Positions 53,554 to 62,747 of a stretch of 64,000 nt of DNA are shown one piece after another. Source of the DNA: JAKFWF01 sp963741505 (GTDB taxonomy: Bacteria; Pseudomonadota; Alphaproteobacteria; Rhizobiales; Hyphomicrobiaceae); contig CAVUIJ010000041.1 in the NCBI GenBank assembly GCA_963741505.1, positions 186,001 through 250,000 of the forward strand. The letters run 5' to 3'. The notes under the pieces are model-generated. The model was not told the origin of the DNA and ran no database searches. It saw nothing but the letters and a program-made list of their open reading frames with translations. The number at the start of each line of letters is the position of its first letter. The stretch's first letter is position 1. The position numbers and the translations under genes are program-made.

Positions 53554-53623
53554 TCGCTGGTCGCCAGGAATTCGAGGCGGCCGACGCCGTCACAGACATG
53601 ACATTGGGATAGGATACTGAACC

Positions 53624-53896
53624 ATGGCACACAAGAAAGCAGGCGGCTCGTCCCGCAACGGTCGCGACACCGCCGGCCGCCGCCTCGGCGTCAAGAAGTT
53701 CGGCGGCGAGCACGTCATCCCGGGCAACATCCTTTGCCGTCAACGCGGCACCCAATGGCACCCTGGCCGCAACGTCGGCATGGGTGTCGACCACACGATC
53801 TTTGCGGTCGCCGAGGGCACCGTATCGTTCGCAACCAAACGCAACGGCCGGGTCTACATTTCGGTAGAACCAATGAAGGCCGAGGCAGCAGAGTAA
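53624..53896 (+). CDS. rpmA: 50S ribosomal protein L27
   Basis: 90 residues, MAHKKAGGSSRNGRDTAGRRLGVKKFGGEHVIPGNILCRQRGTQWHPG; length and sequence are standard. The N-terminus starts directly with AHKKAGGS, so no Firmicute-type cleavable leader is present. Its N-terminal tail reaches the peptidyl-transferase centre. Second gene of the rplU-rpmA operon, followed by a strong terminator. Confidence 0.97.
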   Translation: MAHKKAGGSSRNGRDTAGRRLGVKKFGGEHVIPGNILCRQRGTQWHPGRNVGMGVDHTIFAVAEGTVSFATKRNGRVYISVEPMKAEAAE

Positions 53897-54037
53897 AGGC
53901 GGAAAAGAGCCAGTCAGTCGCTCCCGCCTTCAGGTCCCACCACAGGACCTCGAGACGGCGAGCAGGACAGGCAATTCGAAGTGCAATGGTGACGCAACGG
54001 CGCACCCAAGCCTTCGCCTCCAGCTTGACGGACCCGA

Positions 54038-54069
54038 GGACGGTGGGATGACCACCGTCCTTTTATTTT
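54038..54069 (+). terminator. Intrinsic terminator of rplU-rpmA
   Basis: Perfect stem GGACGGTGG (54038-54046) / CCACCGTCC (54052-54060), 5-nt loop GATGA, then TTTTATTTT. It ends 23 bp before the next start and excludes the earlier in-frame start at 54048. Confidence 0.9.
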
Positions 54070-54092
54070 GGCTCCGTGCAGGAGGATTGCCG

Positions 54093-54785
54093 ATGACTGC
54101 AGTGGCAAGCGATGAAGCGCCCCACCTGTTCCCCTGGATCACCCGCGACGAGGTGTTCCGGATCGAGACACCGCGCATGTGGCTGCGCTGGCCGCGCCTC
54201 GCAGATGCCGCCAAGCTGCATCACATCGCCGGGCAGGCGAGCGTCGCCGAGATGACAGCAACCTGGCCGCATCCGTTGCCTGAAGGCGAGGCGGCAGGCC
54301 GGATCGCATCCGCGCGCGCGCTCAATGCCGAAGGCAGTGCGCTGATCCTGGCGCTGACGTTGAAGAGCGATCCCGAACGGCTGATCGGCCAGATCGGTTG
54401 CAATGCGCTCGCAGCCGAGCATCTGGGCATCGGCTATATGATCGATCCGGCGTTCGAGGGCCAGGGGCTCGCGAGCGAAGCCGTGCGCGAGTTCGTGCGG
54501 GTGCTGTTCACGCACACGCTGTTGACGCATATCGCGGCGTCCTGCCGGCTGATCAATCCGGCCTCGCGGCGGGTACTGGAGAAGGTCGGCTTCCAGTACA
54601 CTCGGACCGGCATTTTTGAGACGGTGGCGCGCGGTACGGTCGAGGTCGATTTTCTCGAATTGTCGCGGCGCGACTGGAAGCGAGAGCTTCAGGCTTCTCG
54701 ACTGATGATTGCGCAGGCACAGGCGGAACGCTATGCGTCTGGCCCCGACATATCCGCGGCAGCGGCGGCCAAGACGTTCATTTGA
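54093..54785 (+). CDS. GNAT family N-acetyltransferase, RimJ/RimL-like
   Basis: 230 residues. ETPRMWLRWPRLADAAKLHHIAG is the family start; the acetyl-CoA region is LGIGYMIDPAFEGQGLASEAVREFVRVLF, followed by ASCRLINPASRRVLEKVGFQY, both as in ribosomal-protein N-acetyltransferases. ATG 54093 has GGAGGA 8 bases upstream. A start at 54048 would translate through the terminator and is rejected. The target is unknown; RimJ relatives acetylate protein N-termini or small amines. Confidence 0.88.
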   Translation: MTAVASDEAPHLFPWITRDEVFRIETPRMWLRWPRLADAAKLHHIAGQASVAEMTATWPHPLPEGEAAGRIASARALNAEGSALILALTLKSDPERLIGQIGCNALAAEHLGIGYMIDPAFEGQGLASEAVREFVRVLFTHTLLTHIAASCRLINPASRRVLEKVGFQYTRTGIFETVARGTVEVDFLELSRRDWKRELQASRLMIAQAQAERYASGPDISAAAAAKTFI

Positions 54786-54885
54786 GACCTGGCAATGAGC
54801 TGTGGCAGCTGCACGCTCTCGCGGTTCTATGGTGGCGGCGGTTCGTGCTAACGAGCCGCTGCCGACGGCATTCTAGAGGACTTGG

Positions 54886-56273
54886 ATGATGACGACCGCC
54901 CAGAGACCTGTCGTGCGCTTTGCGCCGAGCCCGACCGGGCGGCTGCACATCGGCAACATTCGCACCGCAATTCTGAACTGGCTGCTGGCGAAGAAGCATG
55001 ACGGCAGCTTCATCCTGCGTCTCGACGACACCGACCACGAGCGCTCCAAGGAAGAATACGTCGAGGCGATCCGGCGCGATCTCACTTGGCTCGGCCTGAC
55101 CTGGGCCCGCGAGGAGCGCCAGTCGCGGCGCACTGCACGCTATGCCGAGATCGCAGCCAAGCTCAAGGCGTCCGGCCACCTCTACCCCTGCTACGAAGCC
55201 GAAGACGAACTCGATCGCCGCCGCAAACGCCAGATGGCCCGCGGCCTGCCGCCGATCTACGATCGCGCCGCACTTCGCCTGACGGCTGCCGAGCGCGCCG
55301 CCCTGGAAGCGGAAGGACGCACGCCACACTGGCGCTTCAGGCTCGCCAATACCGAAAGCTCCGACCGCCTGCAGCCGGCGCCGACGCTGGTGAACTGGGT
55401 CGATCTGGTGCGTGGCGACCAGTCGGTCGATGTCGGCTCACTGTCGGACCCGGTGCTGATCCGCGCCGACGGCACCTGCCTCTACACCTTCACCAGCGTC
55501 GTCGATGACTGGGACTTCGGCATCACCCACATCGTGCGCGGCGAGGATCACGTCACCAATACCGGCGTGCAAATTCAGATCTTCCAGGCGCTGGGCGCCG
55601 AAGTGCCGGCATTCGCCCATCACAGCTTGCTGGTCGGCCGCGACGGCCAGGCGTTGTCGAAGCGGCTCGGCGCGCTGTCGATCGAGGGCTTGCGTGCCGA
55701 CGGCTTCGAGCCGATGGCGATCGCCTGCCATGCCGCACTCGTCGGCACCTCGGATGCAATCGAGATCTATCCCTCGCTCGAAGCGCTGGCCGCCCCGTTC
55801 GACCTGTCGAAGATCAGCCGCGCGCCCGGCCGTTTCGACACCGAGGATCTACTGGGCCTCAACGCCAAGCTGCTGCACGCCACCGCATATTCGCTCGTTG
55901 CCGCGCGCTTGGACGAACTGGGTGTCGGTGGCGGCGAGGCGTTCTGGAACGCGGTGCGCAGCAATGTCCAGCGGCTAGCGGAGGCAAAGCGGTGGTGGGA
56001 CATCGTCACAGCGCCGATCGCGCCGGTGATCGAGAATGCCGATTTCTGCGCCGAAGCAAGCCGGGTGCTGCCGCCGGAGCCGTGGACGGCGGCGACCTGG
56101 GACCAGTGGATTGCCGCCGTCAAGGTCGCAACCGGCGCCAAGGGCCGAGCGCTTTTCCACCCGCGTCCGGCTGGCGCTGACCGGTCTCGAGGCCGGGCCC
56201 GAGCTCAAGGCACTGTTGCCGCTAATGGGCAGGGAGTCGCGTCACAGCGCGGCTCATGGGTCAATCTGCATGA
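54886..56273 (+). CDS. gltX: Glutamyl-tRNA synthetase family enzyme (frame broken twice)
   Basis: Class I synthetase of about 461 residues. HIGH-type motif in FAPSPTGRLHIGNIRTAILNWLLAKKHDGSFILRLDDTD, and KMSKS-type motif as QALSKRLGALSIEGLR. YTFTSVVDDWDFGITHIVRGEDHVTNTGVQIQIFQALG is diagnostic for GluRS. Extra bases near 56157 and 56235 break the frame; corrected, the chain runs LRLALTGLEAGPELKALLPLMGRE and ends RVTARLMGQSA at TGA 56271-56273. Alphaproteobacteria often carry two GluRS paralogues, one of which may favour tRNA-Gln; which this is cannot be decided here. Confidence 0.9.
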
Positions 56274-56501
56274 ATCGCTGCGTTATCGCCTTGCAATTGT
56301 CACGAGCCGGGTCCATGTAGTGTTTTGCCGGTGTGCATCGCGTTGATGCGTACCCTCAACTGCCTCGGCTCAAAGTCTCGCGCGACTGATCTGTCTGCCA
56401 ATGTCTTTTCCGAACTCTTGAGATCCCGGTGGCCCGAGGCGTGCGGTCCACCTGCTGGCTTTCATCACACGCGCATCTCGTTTCGGAAAAGGACTACCCA
56501 T

Positions 56502-56717
56502 ATGTCTCGCATCACTGGCACCGTTAAGTTCTTCAACGGCGCAAAGGGCTTCGGCTTCATCCAGCCGGCCGACGGCTCCAAGGACGTCTTCGTGCATGCC
56601 ACCGCTCTCGAGCGCGCCGGCATCCGCAGCCTCAACGAAGGCGACAAGGTCACCTTCGAACTCGAAGACGACCGCAAGGGTCGCGGCAAGCAGGCCGGTT
56701 CGATCGAGCTCGCCTGA
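56502..56717 (+). CDS. Cold-shock domain protein CspA type
   Basis: 71 residues, MSRITGTVKFFNGAKGFGFIQPADGSKDVFVHATALERAGIRSLNEGD. RNP1 is KGFGFI and RNP2 DVFVHA, the single-stranded nucleic-acid binding motifs. Length and sequence are standard for the family. A 228-bp region separates it from gltX, typical of the long 5' leaders of csp mRNAs, and a terminator follows 32 bp after the stop. Confidence 0.95.
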   Translation: MSRITGTVKFFNGAKGFGFIQPADGSKDVFVHATALERAGIRSLNEGDKVTFELEDDRKGRGKQAGSIELA

Positions 56718-56748
56718 GCCCGATCCGGCCGTCTGGCCTGACATTCGG

Positions 56749-56780
56749 CGCCGTTCCGGAGAAATCCGGGGCGGCGTTTT
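56749..56780 (+). terminator. Intrinsic terminator of the cold-shock gene
   Basis: Stem CGCCGTTCCGGA (56749-56760), GAAA tetraloop, TCCGGGGCGGCG (56765-56776), then TTTT. Two internal mismatches (TT against GG). Confidence 0.8.
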
Positions 56781-56929
56781 GCGTCTGGGCCGCGTATCGC
56801 GGGTCGCTGCCGGGCGAACACAGAATTCACCATGCCGGCGATGATGACCTGTAAGTGAAGTGGTGGTGTCTTGCGCAGGCCACCAGCGATGGTCAGATTA
56901 AGGTTCATCGACCAGCCGATGATCCGAGG

Positions 56930-57439
56930 GTGCAGGTGGCGTTGCCGTTATCGTTCTCCAGGTGGTGTTCGGTTGCAGCCATGGTTTGCTCGGCGGCGCT
57001 TGTGGCGCCGCCGGCCGCGGGGCAACGCGCCGATACCCCGTTTGCGACCCTCACAGGGACCTGGAACGGCGCCGGACAGGTGCGCATTGAAGGCGGCAAG
57101 ACCGAGCGCATAACCTGCAAGGCCTACTACACGCCCAAGGAGGGCGGTGCCGCCGTCGGTATTGCGCTGCGTTGCGCCTCGACGAGCTACACCATCAACC
57201 TGCGCTCGGCGTTAGCGTCGAGTGGCGGTCGCGTTACCGGCACCTGGGAAGAGCAGACATTCAATGCCACCGGAGAAGTCACCGGCCGCGCCAGTCCGGG
57301 CAGTCTGTCGGTTGCGATCAACGGCGGCGGCCTCACCGGCACGATGTCGGTGTCGTTTGGAAGTGCGACCCAGCAGGTCTCGATCAATACCAGCGGCACT
57401 GCCCTGCGCGGCGTCTCGATCAGCCTCTCGAAGAGCTGA
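56930..57439 (+). CDS. Secreted hypothetical protein
   Basis: About 169 residues from GTG 56930 (a second GTG at 56936 is equally possible). Signal peptide RWCSVAAMVCSAALVAPPAAGQ, then a beta-rich mature domain with two cysteines (ITCKAYYTP and ALRCASTSY), WNGAGQVRIEGGKTERI and GTMSVSFGSATQQVSIN. Family not recognised, but the pattern resembles small rhizobial exported proteins of unknown role. An upstream in-frame GTG at 56855 would bury the signal peptide and is not chosen. Its end overlaps the convergent GFA gene by 20 bp. Confidence 0.68.
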   Translation: MQVALPLSFSRWCSVAAMVCSAALVAPPAAGQRADTPFATLTGTWNGAGQVRIEGGKTERITCKAYYTPKEGGAAVGIALRCASTSYTINLRSALASSGGRVTGTWEEQTFNATGEVTGRASPGSLSVAINGGGLTGTMSVSFGSATQQVSINTSGTALRGVSISLSKS

Positions 57440-57917
57440 TCGGCCAGACCGCAGTGTCATGGTCGGGATGCTGGCGGGAGGCGATTTTCGCCGCGCGATC
57501 GGGTGGCATCCAGTCGCTGGTCTTTTCGCCCGGCAGACTGCACAGCGCCTCGAAGCCCGGGATCCGGTTTTCGATGCCGTACTGCTTCTTCACCGGCACC
57601 TTCTCTGGGTGATCCAACGAGCCAAGCGCCACCGACACGCGGTCCTTGTCGAGCGGCCGATAGGTCAGCGGCGTGCCGCAATCGCCGCAAAAGTCGCGCG
57701 CGACCACTGCCGAGCTGTTGAAGTGCTTCGGCGTGCCGCGGGTCCAGGCGAACTCAGCCCGTCTGACGCCGGCAAAGGCGCCGAATAGATTGCCGACGGC
57801 CTTCTGGCACATTCGGCAGTGGCAGATCGTGGCATTGTTGGGCTGGGCGTAGAGCGCATAGCGGATTGCGCCGCACTGGCAGCCGCCGCTGAGTATTGGT
57901 GTCGGATGGTTGGTCAT
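57420..57917 (-). CDS. GFA family (glutathione-dependent formaldehyde-activating / CENP-V-like) protein
   Basis: 165 residues. Zinc-binding motifs in order are GGCQCGAIRYAL, CHCRMCQKAVG and FCGDCGTPLTY, the Mss4-like pattern of GFA proteins. SSAVVARDFCGDC and VSVALGSLDHP also fit. Some members were reported to bind S-hydroxymethylglutathione; most have no proven function. Start ATG 57917 (MTNHPTPILSGGCQCG). It begins 17 bp after the M20 gene on the same strand. Confidence 0.87.
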   Translation of the reverse strand: MTNHPTPILSGGCQCGAIRYALYAQPNNATICHCRMCQKAVGNLFGAFAGVRRAEFAWTRGTPKHFNSSAVVARDFCGDCGTPLTYRPLDKDRVSVALGSLDHPEKVPVKKQYGIENRIPGFEALCSLPGEKTSDWMPPDRAAKIASRQHPDHDTAVWPISSSRG

Positions 57918-57934
57918 GGCCAGGAGCTCCTCGA

Positions 57935-59102
57935 TCAAGCCGGCATCGCGGTCTCGACCAGGCGTGCCCAATAGGAAACGCCGACCGGGATCGCGTCGTC
58001 GTTGAAGTTGTAGGCGGGGTGATGGACATTCGCCGTGTCGCCGTTGCCGACGAAGATGAACGCGCCGGGCCGGGCTTCCAGCATGAACGAGAAGTCCTCG
58101 CCGCCCATCACCGGGGCGAGATCGGTGTCGACATTGCCGGCGCCGACCACTTGGCCGGCGATCGCAGCGGCGAATTCGGTCTGCCGCGGGTGGTTGCTGG
58201 TGATCGGATAGTCGCGCTTGTAGGTCGCCTTGGCGGAGGCGCCGAACATCCGGGCGGTGCCTTCGCAGATTTCGACGAAACGCTGCTCGAGCTGGTCGCG
58301 GACATCTGGGTCGAGCGAGCGGGCGGTGCCGGTCAGCTCGGCCGTCGCCGGGATGACGTTGCCGGCGTTGCCCGCATGGAACATGCACATCGAGATGATG
58401 CCCGACTTCAGCGGATCGATGGTCGCGAGCGACGATCGACTGCAGCGCGACGATGATGTGGGCGCCGACCAGCACCGGATCGATGCTCTTGTGCGGGTAG
58501 GCGGCATGGCCGCCCTTGCCATGGATCAGCACGTACAGTCGATCCGATGCCGCCATCAGCGGCCCCGGCCGCAGTCCGAAGGCGCCGACCGGCATGCCGG
58601 GGCGATTGTGCATGCCGTAGACCTCCTGGATGTTCCAGCGGTCCATCATGCCGTCCTCGACCATCGCCTTGCCGCCGGCGCCGCCCTCTTCGGCCGGCTG
58701 GAAGATGACGATCGCAGTGCCGTCGAAGTTGCGCGTCTCGCACAGGTACTTGGCGGCGCCCAGCAGCATGGCGGTGTGGCCGTCGTGGCCGCAGGCGTGC
58801 ATCTTGCCCGGGACTTTCGAGGCGTAGGGCAGGCCGGTGTCCTCCAGGATCGGCAGCGCGTCCATGTCGGCGCGCATGCCGATGACTTTGCCGGAGCCGG
58901 ACTTGCGGCCCTTGATGACGCCGACGACGCCGGTCCGGCCGATGCCCGGCACGACCTCGTCGCAGCCGAAGGCTTTGAGCTTCTCGGCGACGACGCCGGC
59001 GGTACGGTGAACGTCGTAGAGCAACTCCGGGTTCTCGTGCAGATCGCGGCGCCAGGCGGTGATTTCGTCGTGCATCCCGGCGATGCGGTTCACGATGGGC
59101 AT
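57935..59102 (-). CDS. M20 family amidohydrolase, hippurate hydrolase-like (one frame break)
   Basis: About 388 residues. Metal-binding features are GMRADMDALPI, KMHACGHDGHTAMLLGAA (Cys and His), FQPAEEGGAGGKAMV (two Glu), YGMHNRPGMPVG (His) and the final HHPAYNFNDDAIPVG. The dimerisation insert runs DRLYVLIHGKGGHAAYPH. An extra base near 58436 breaks the frame between HIIVALQSIVARD and IDPLKSG. The family splits N-acyl amino acids or related amides; indole-conjugate hydrolases are close. The start MPIVNRIAGMHDEI follows AGGAGCCG. Confidence 0.9.
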
Positions 59103-59179
59103 GGGGTCGGCTCCTTGTATGGGGGAAATTTCCTGCCGGAGCCTAACGTTCGATGCCAAATCTGCAAGTCCTCACGGCT

Positions 59180-60568
59180 TCAAGCACCGGGGGCCACTAG
59201 ATAGCCGATGCGCCCGTCCGAGCGCTGGCGGATGCGCTCCAGCACCTCGTACACCTGTCGCGGGTGCAACGGCCGGCCGGTACGCGCGATTTGGTCGGCC
59301 TCGAGCGTGCGTATTTCCATGAGCAGCGGCTCGGCGGTCTTGTGCAGCATGGCGATCGCCGCGATCGTCCTGCGCGCCATGTTGACCGGCACCTTCGGCA
59401 CGGTTTGGGACAGCATGGTCTTGATGTCCTCGGAGAAATGCGCCGACAGCCGCCCCAGCATCGCAATGACGCGAATGAGCCAGTCGGGACGGAAGGTATA
59501 GCCGTGCACCTCCATCCACTCGAACAGCTTGACCATGATCAGGTCTTGCGCCCGCAGCCGCGAGGTGACGCGGAAGTCCTGCCATTCAGCGACGAGATCG
59601 AAGTGCGGCTCGATCTCGGTATCGCCGGGAGCATAGGTCTCCGCCGCCTTGACGCCGATGCGGTCGATGAAGTCGCAGTTCTTCATATTGAAACGGGTGC
59701 GAAAGGTCGGCAGCAGCAGGCGGCCCTTGCTGGCCCGATCGTAGGCGAGGCGGACGAGCTTCGAGCAGAACAATGGCCGCCGGTCGTCGAGCCGCATGGT
59801 GAAGTCGTAGAGGATGCGCCGCTTCCAGGTGCCGTAGGTGCGCCGTACGTGGTCATAGGCGATCTGCGACGCGCGTGCGGCGAGTTCGCGATTAGGATGG
59901 CGAAACAGCATCGCCCGGCCATTGCCGTGCGCCAGGGCATGGCCGAGCGGGTTGATCACCGCGCCCTCCTCGATCAGGCTTTCCACCATCCACTGCCGGC
60001 CGTCCTTGCCGATGTGGATGATGCCGATGTGGCTGAACTGGCTGTCGACGTCGCCGATGCGGGCGATCGCCGCGCTGTTGTGATGCATGCCGCGCAGCAA
60101 CAGCACGTCGCCGGCCTGGAAGGTCGCGGCCGCATCGGTGTCGAAGGCCGGGGTCATCGCCGTGTTGATGGCGCCGGTGAAGGCTTTGAGCGGCTCTGCG
60201 CCGTCGGGCAACTGCGCGAAGTCGATCGCGAGCTCGCCCAGCATGTCGCTGGCGAAGCGGGCGGCGCGCAGGCAGTCGCGCAATGCCATCTGGTTGTCAT
60301 GCGTCATCAGGCCGCCAGCGTGCCAGTTGGCGATCCGGCTGCGCAGCAGGCCGCGCAGGGCGAACAGGCTCTGTCTGAGCTGCGGCACCTGCGGCTTGGT
60401 CGCAGCCGGGTCGTAGGCCTCGAGGTCGGCGCCGAGGATCGCCTGATAGACACCGGTCAGCAACTGGGTGAGTTCCGCCGGTGTCGCCACCGGTTGGGCC
60501 GCGAACGCCGTCACATCCGCAATCCGGTCGGCCAGACTGCGCGGCGCAATCAGCTGTGAAACCGGCAT
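59180..60568 (-). CDS. YiiX/YebB-like permuted papain-fold peptidase
   Basis: 462 residues. The catalytic core at about 150-300 is circularly permuted NlpC/P60-like: FQAGDVLLLRGMHHNSAAIARIGDVDSQFSHIGIIHIGK holds the histidine, WMVESL a partner acid, and RRPLFCSKLVRLAYDRA the cysteine. The flanking 150 N-terminal residues and the C-terminal helical part (MARRTIAAIAMLHKTAEPLLMEIRTLEADQIARTG) are not assigned. Start ATG 60568 (MPVSQLIAPRSLADR) with GGGTGGGGG upstream; a GTG at 60583 is an alternative. The family may act on peptidoglycan or lipoproteins. Confidence 0.78.
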   Translation of the reverse strand: MPVSQLIAPRSLADRIADVTAFAAQPVATPAELTQLLTGVYQAILGADLEAYDPAATKPQVPQLRQSLFALRGLLRSRIANWHAGGLMTHDNQMALRDCLRAARFASDMLGELAIDFAQLPDGAEPLKAFTGAINTAMTPAFDTDAAATFQAGDVLLLRGMHHNSAAIARIGDVDSQFSHIGIIHIGKDGRQWMVESLIEEGAVINPLGHALAHGNGRAMLFRHPNRELAARASQIAYDHVRRTYGTWKRRILYDFTMRLDDRRPLFCSKLVRLAYDRASKGRLLLPTFRTRFNMKNCDFIDRIGVKAAETYAPGDTEIEPHFDLVAEWQDFRVTSRLRAQDLIMVKLFEWMEVHGYTFRPDWLIRVIAMLGRLSAHFSEDIKTMLSQTVPKVPVNMARRTIAAIAMLHKTAEPLLMEIRTLEADQIARTGRPLHPRQVYEVLERIRQRSDGRIGYLVAPGA

Positions 60569-60776
60569 GGCAGCAGCCCCCACCCTTTAAACCCTGTGTG
60601 CATTGTATCAGGGCGGGATGCGGCGGCGTGATGTCAAGGCCGGCGCGAGGCGCGCGATCCGATGCGGCGGCTGCGCGCTCACGGTTTCGTGCGGGGCACG
60701 GTTGCGGGAATGGCTTTCCGGACGGATAGCGATTGCGTGTATGTCATGCTCTGGAATTCGCCAGGACCGATGATCG

Positions 60777-62075
60777 ATGACCACCACAGTCGAGGCGGCA
60801 AGCGCGGCGAAAGCGCCGCTGCGCCGCAACATCACGATGCTGGCGCTGGCGCAGGCGCTGTTCCAATCGATGCAGGGCATGGCAATCGCGACGACGCCGC
60901 TCGCAGCACTGACGATCCTCGGCAATGATACGAGCCTCGTGTCGCAACCGCAGTTCCATTGGCTGGGTCTCGCGCGCGATTCACAACTTGCCACGGTGCC
61001 GATCTTTCTCGCCCATCTCGGCTTGATGACGACGACGCTGCCGGCTTCGCTGCTGATGGCGCGGATTGGCCGGCGCGGCGGCTTCACCGTCGGCGGCATC
61101 GCCGGCATCCTGTCCGGGCTGCTGTCGCTGGTCGCGATATTCCAGCAGAATTTCGCATTGCTTTGCCTCGGCGCATTCTTCCAGGGCGCTGCCGGCGCAT
61201 TCGCCTGGTACTTCCGCTTTGCCGCTGCCGACGCCGCCGATGCCGCCTACAAGGCCAAGGCGATCTCGCTGGTGATGGCCGGCGGCGTCGTCGCCGGATT
61301 CGTCGGCCCGCAGACCGCGAAATGGAGCGTCGATCTGTTGTCGCCGCTGCTCTACGGCGGCGTCTATGTGATGGTCACCGTGTTCTCGGTGTTGATCGTT
61401 GTCGTAGTGCAGGGCCTCGATATTCCGAAGCTGACGGCGGCGCAAATTGCCGAAGGCGGCCGGCCGCTACTCGAGATCATGCGGCAGCCGACCTATCTCG
61501 TGGCGCTGACTTCATCGATGTTCGGCTTTGCCGTGATGACGCTGATAATGACTGCGACACCGCTCGCGATGCATGCCTGCGGCTACAAGTTCAACGATAG
61601 CGCAACGGTGATCCAGGGCCATGCGATCGCAATGTTCCTGCCGTCGTTCTTTACCGGCTATCTGATCAACCGCTATGGCGTCCTCACCATCATCGCCACC
61701 GGCGCCGTGATCCAGTTCGGCTGCGCCATCGTCAATCTGGCGGGCGTCGACTTCTGGAACTTCTTCTTCGCCAATATTCTGGTCGGACTGGGCTGGAACT
61801 TCGCCTTCGTCGGCGGCACGACCCTGCTCACCGAGACCTACCGGCCGGCCGAACGGGCGAAAGCCCAGGGTGCCCATGACTTCATCGTCTACGGCGCAAC
61901 GGCGACGGCGGCGCTGAGCTCGGGCCTGCTGCAGGCCGGCCCCGGCTGGTCGCTTGTCAACCTCATGGCGCTGCCGTTGATGCTGATCGTGTTCAGCGCC
62001 GCCATGTGGCTGGCCTCGGTCCGGCGGCGCGGTGTCCCCTCTCCCCGTCCACTTACGGCGAGAGGGCTAGGGTGA
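60777..62075 (+). CDS. MFS transporter
   Basis: 432-residue carrier with twelve hydrophobic segments. LPASLLMARIGRRGGFTVGG is the motif A loop, and LINRYGVLTIIATGAVIQFGCAIVN its repeat after helix 7. FHWLGLARDSQLATVPIFLAHLG, and WNFAFVGGTTLLTETYRPAERAKAQGAHDF, are shared with a group of proteobacterial carriers of unknown substrate. The start MTTTVEAASAAKAPLRRNITML gives a short cytoplasmic tail. Transcribed alone; its last codons run into a palindrome cluster. Confidence 0.88.
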   Translation: MTTTVEAASAAKAPLRRNITMLALAQALFQSMQGMAIATTPLAALTILGNDTSLVSQPQFHWLGLARDSQLATVPIFLAHLGLMTTTLPASLLMARIGRRGGFTVGGIAGILSGLLSLVAIFQQNFALLCLGAFFQGAAGAFAWYFRFAAADAADAAYKAKAISLVMAGGVVAGFVGPQTAKWSVDLLSPLLYGGVYVMVTVFSVLIVVVVQGLDIPKLTAAQIAEGGRPLLEIMRQPTYLVALTSSMFGFAVMTLIMTATPLAMHACGYKFNDSATVIQGHAIAMFLPSFFTGYLINRYGVLTIIATGAVIQFGCAIVNLAGVDFWNFFFANILVGLGWNFAFVGGTTLLTETYRPAERAKAQGAHDFIVYGATATAALSSGLLQAGPGWSLVNLMALPLMLIVFSAAMWLASVRRRGVPSPRPLTARGLG

Positions 62076-62180
62076 GGGGCGGCAACAGGCTCGGTGCAAG
62101 GCCGCCGCCCCTCACCCTCGGCCAGCCGAAGGCGGCTGGCCGCTGCCCTCTCCCCGTCAAAACGGGGAGAGGGCAACAAC
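62036..62180. repeat. Cluster of CCCTCTCCCC-family palindromes
   Basis: CCCTCTCCCCGTC (from 62038) is answered by GAGAGGGC with TAGGGTGAGGGGCGG; then GCCGCCCCTCACCC, the inner pair GCCAGCCG/CGGCTGGC, and finally CCCTCTCCCCGT (62149-62160)/ACGGGGAGAGGG. Several alternative hairpins can form. The first unit supplies the last codons of the MFS gene, so the cluster may act as its terminator. Confidence 0.8.
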
Positions 62181-62221
62181 GCTCAACCGGGTGGCTGCTG
62201 GCTGTTTCAGCGTGCAAGACC

Positions 62222-62254
62222 CGACTCGGGCAGGCCGAATTTCTGCCCGAGTCG
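62222..62254. repeat. 12-bp perfect inverted repeat before the porin
   Basis: Arms CGACTCGGGCAG (62222-62233) and CTGCCCGAGTCG (62243-62254) around a 9-nt loop. No T tract follows. The rest of the 671-bp gap 62076-62747 has no gene that I can support; it probably holds the porin promoter and a long leader. Confidence 0.75.
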
Positions 62255-62747
62255 CTGCGAAAAGCGCATTCTCGACCGCTGAATCCGTGTCGTGAGGATA
62301 TTCCAGGATCGTTAACAGCCCAGCGGCGATAAGAGAACAAATCAGGAATCAAGGTGTGTCCCGGCTGCTTTTCGTGGCTTCACAGCCACAGCACGCTCCA
62401 AACGGGGGGAGAAAGGCAATCCAAGGTTTGCCGGGGGCGGCGCGGTCGACTAATCAGTAATCACTGTCACGAGTCGTGCGACAGGGGCATCCCGCCCCGG
62501 ATCATCATCAGCCCAAGGGTCATAACCCGGACGGCAGATCCGCAGGGAGCAAGCCCGGCGAGCATCGTTCGTCGCACTTTGTACCCAACAGCGTCAGTCC
62601 AGTTGCGTCGTGTTGTCCGCGTTCGGTCCGAACCGCGTGCGCTCACGCGCGTGCGTGCAGTTCGGAACGAACACGGAGCTCATCGCCGGGCAGCGCGTGC
62701 TGCTTCCTGCACATCAAAACTGAAAACGACAGACTGGAGACAAACGA

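Noticed and set aside
52461..53630. 389-residue minus-strand frame
   Set aside because: Antisense to rplU, which is certain.
54048..54092. Earlier start of the GNAT gene at 54048
   Set aside because: It lies inside the perfect terminator hairpin of rplU-rpmA; ATG 54093 has a good ribosome-binding site.
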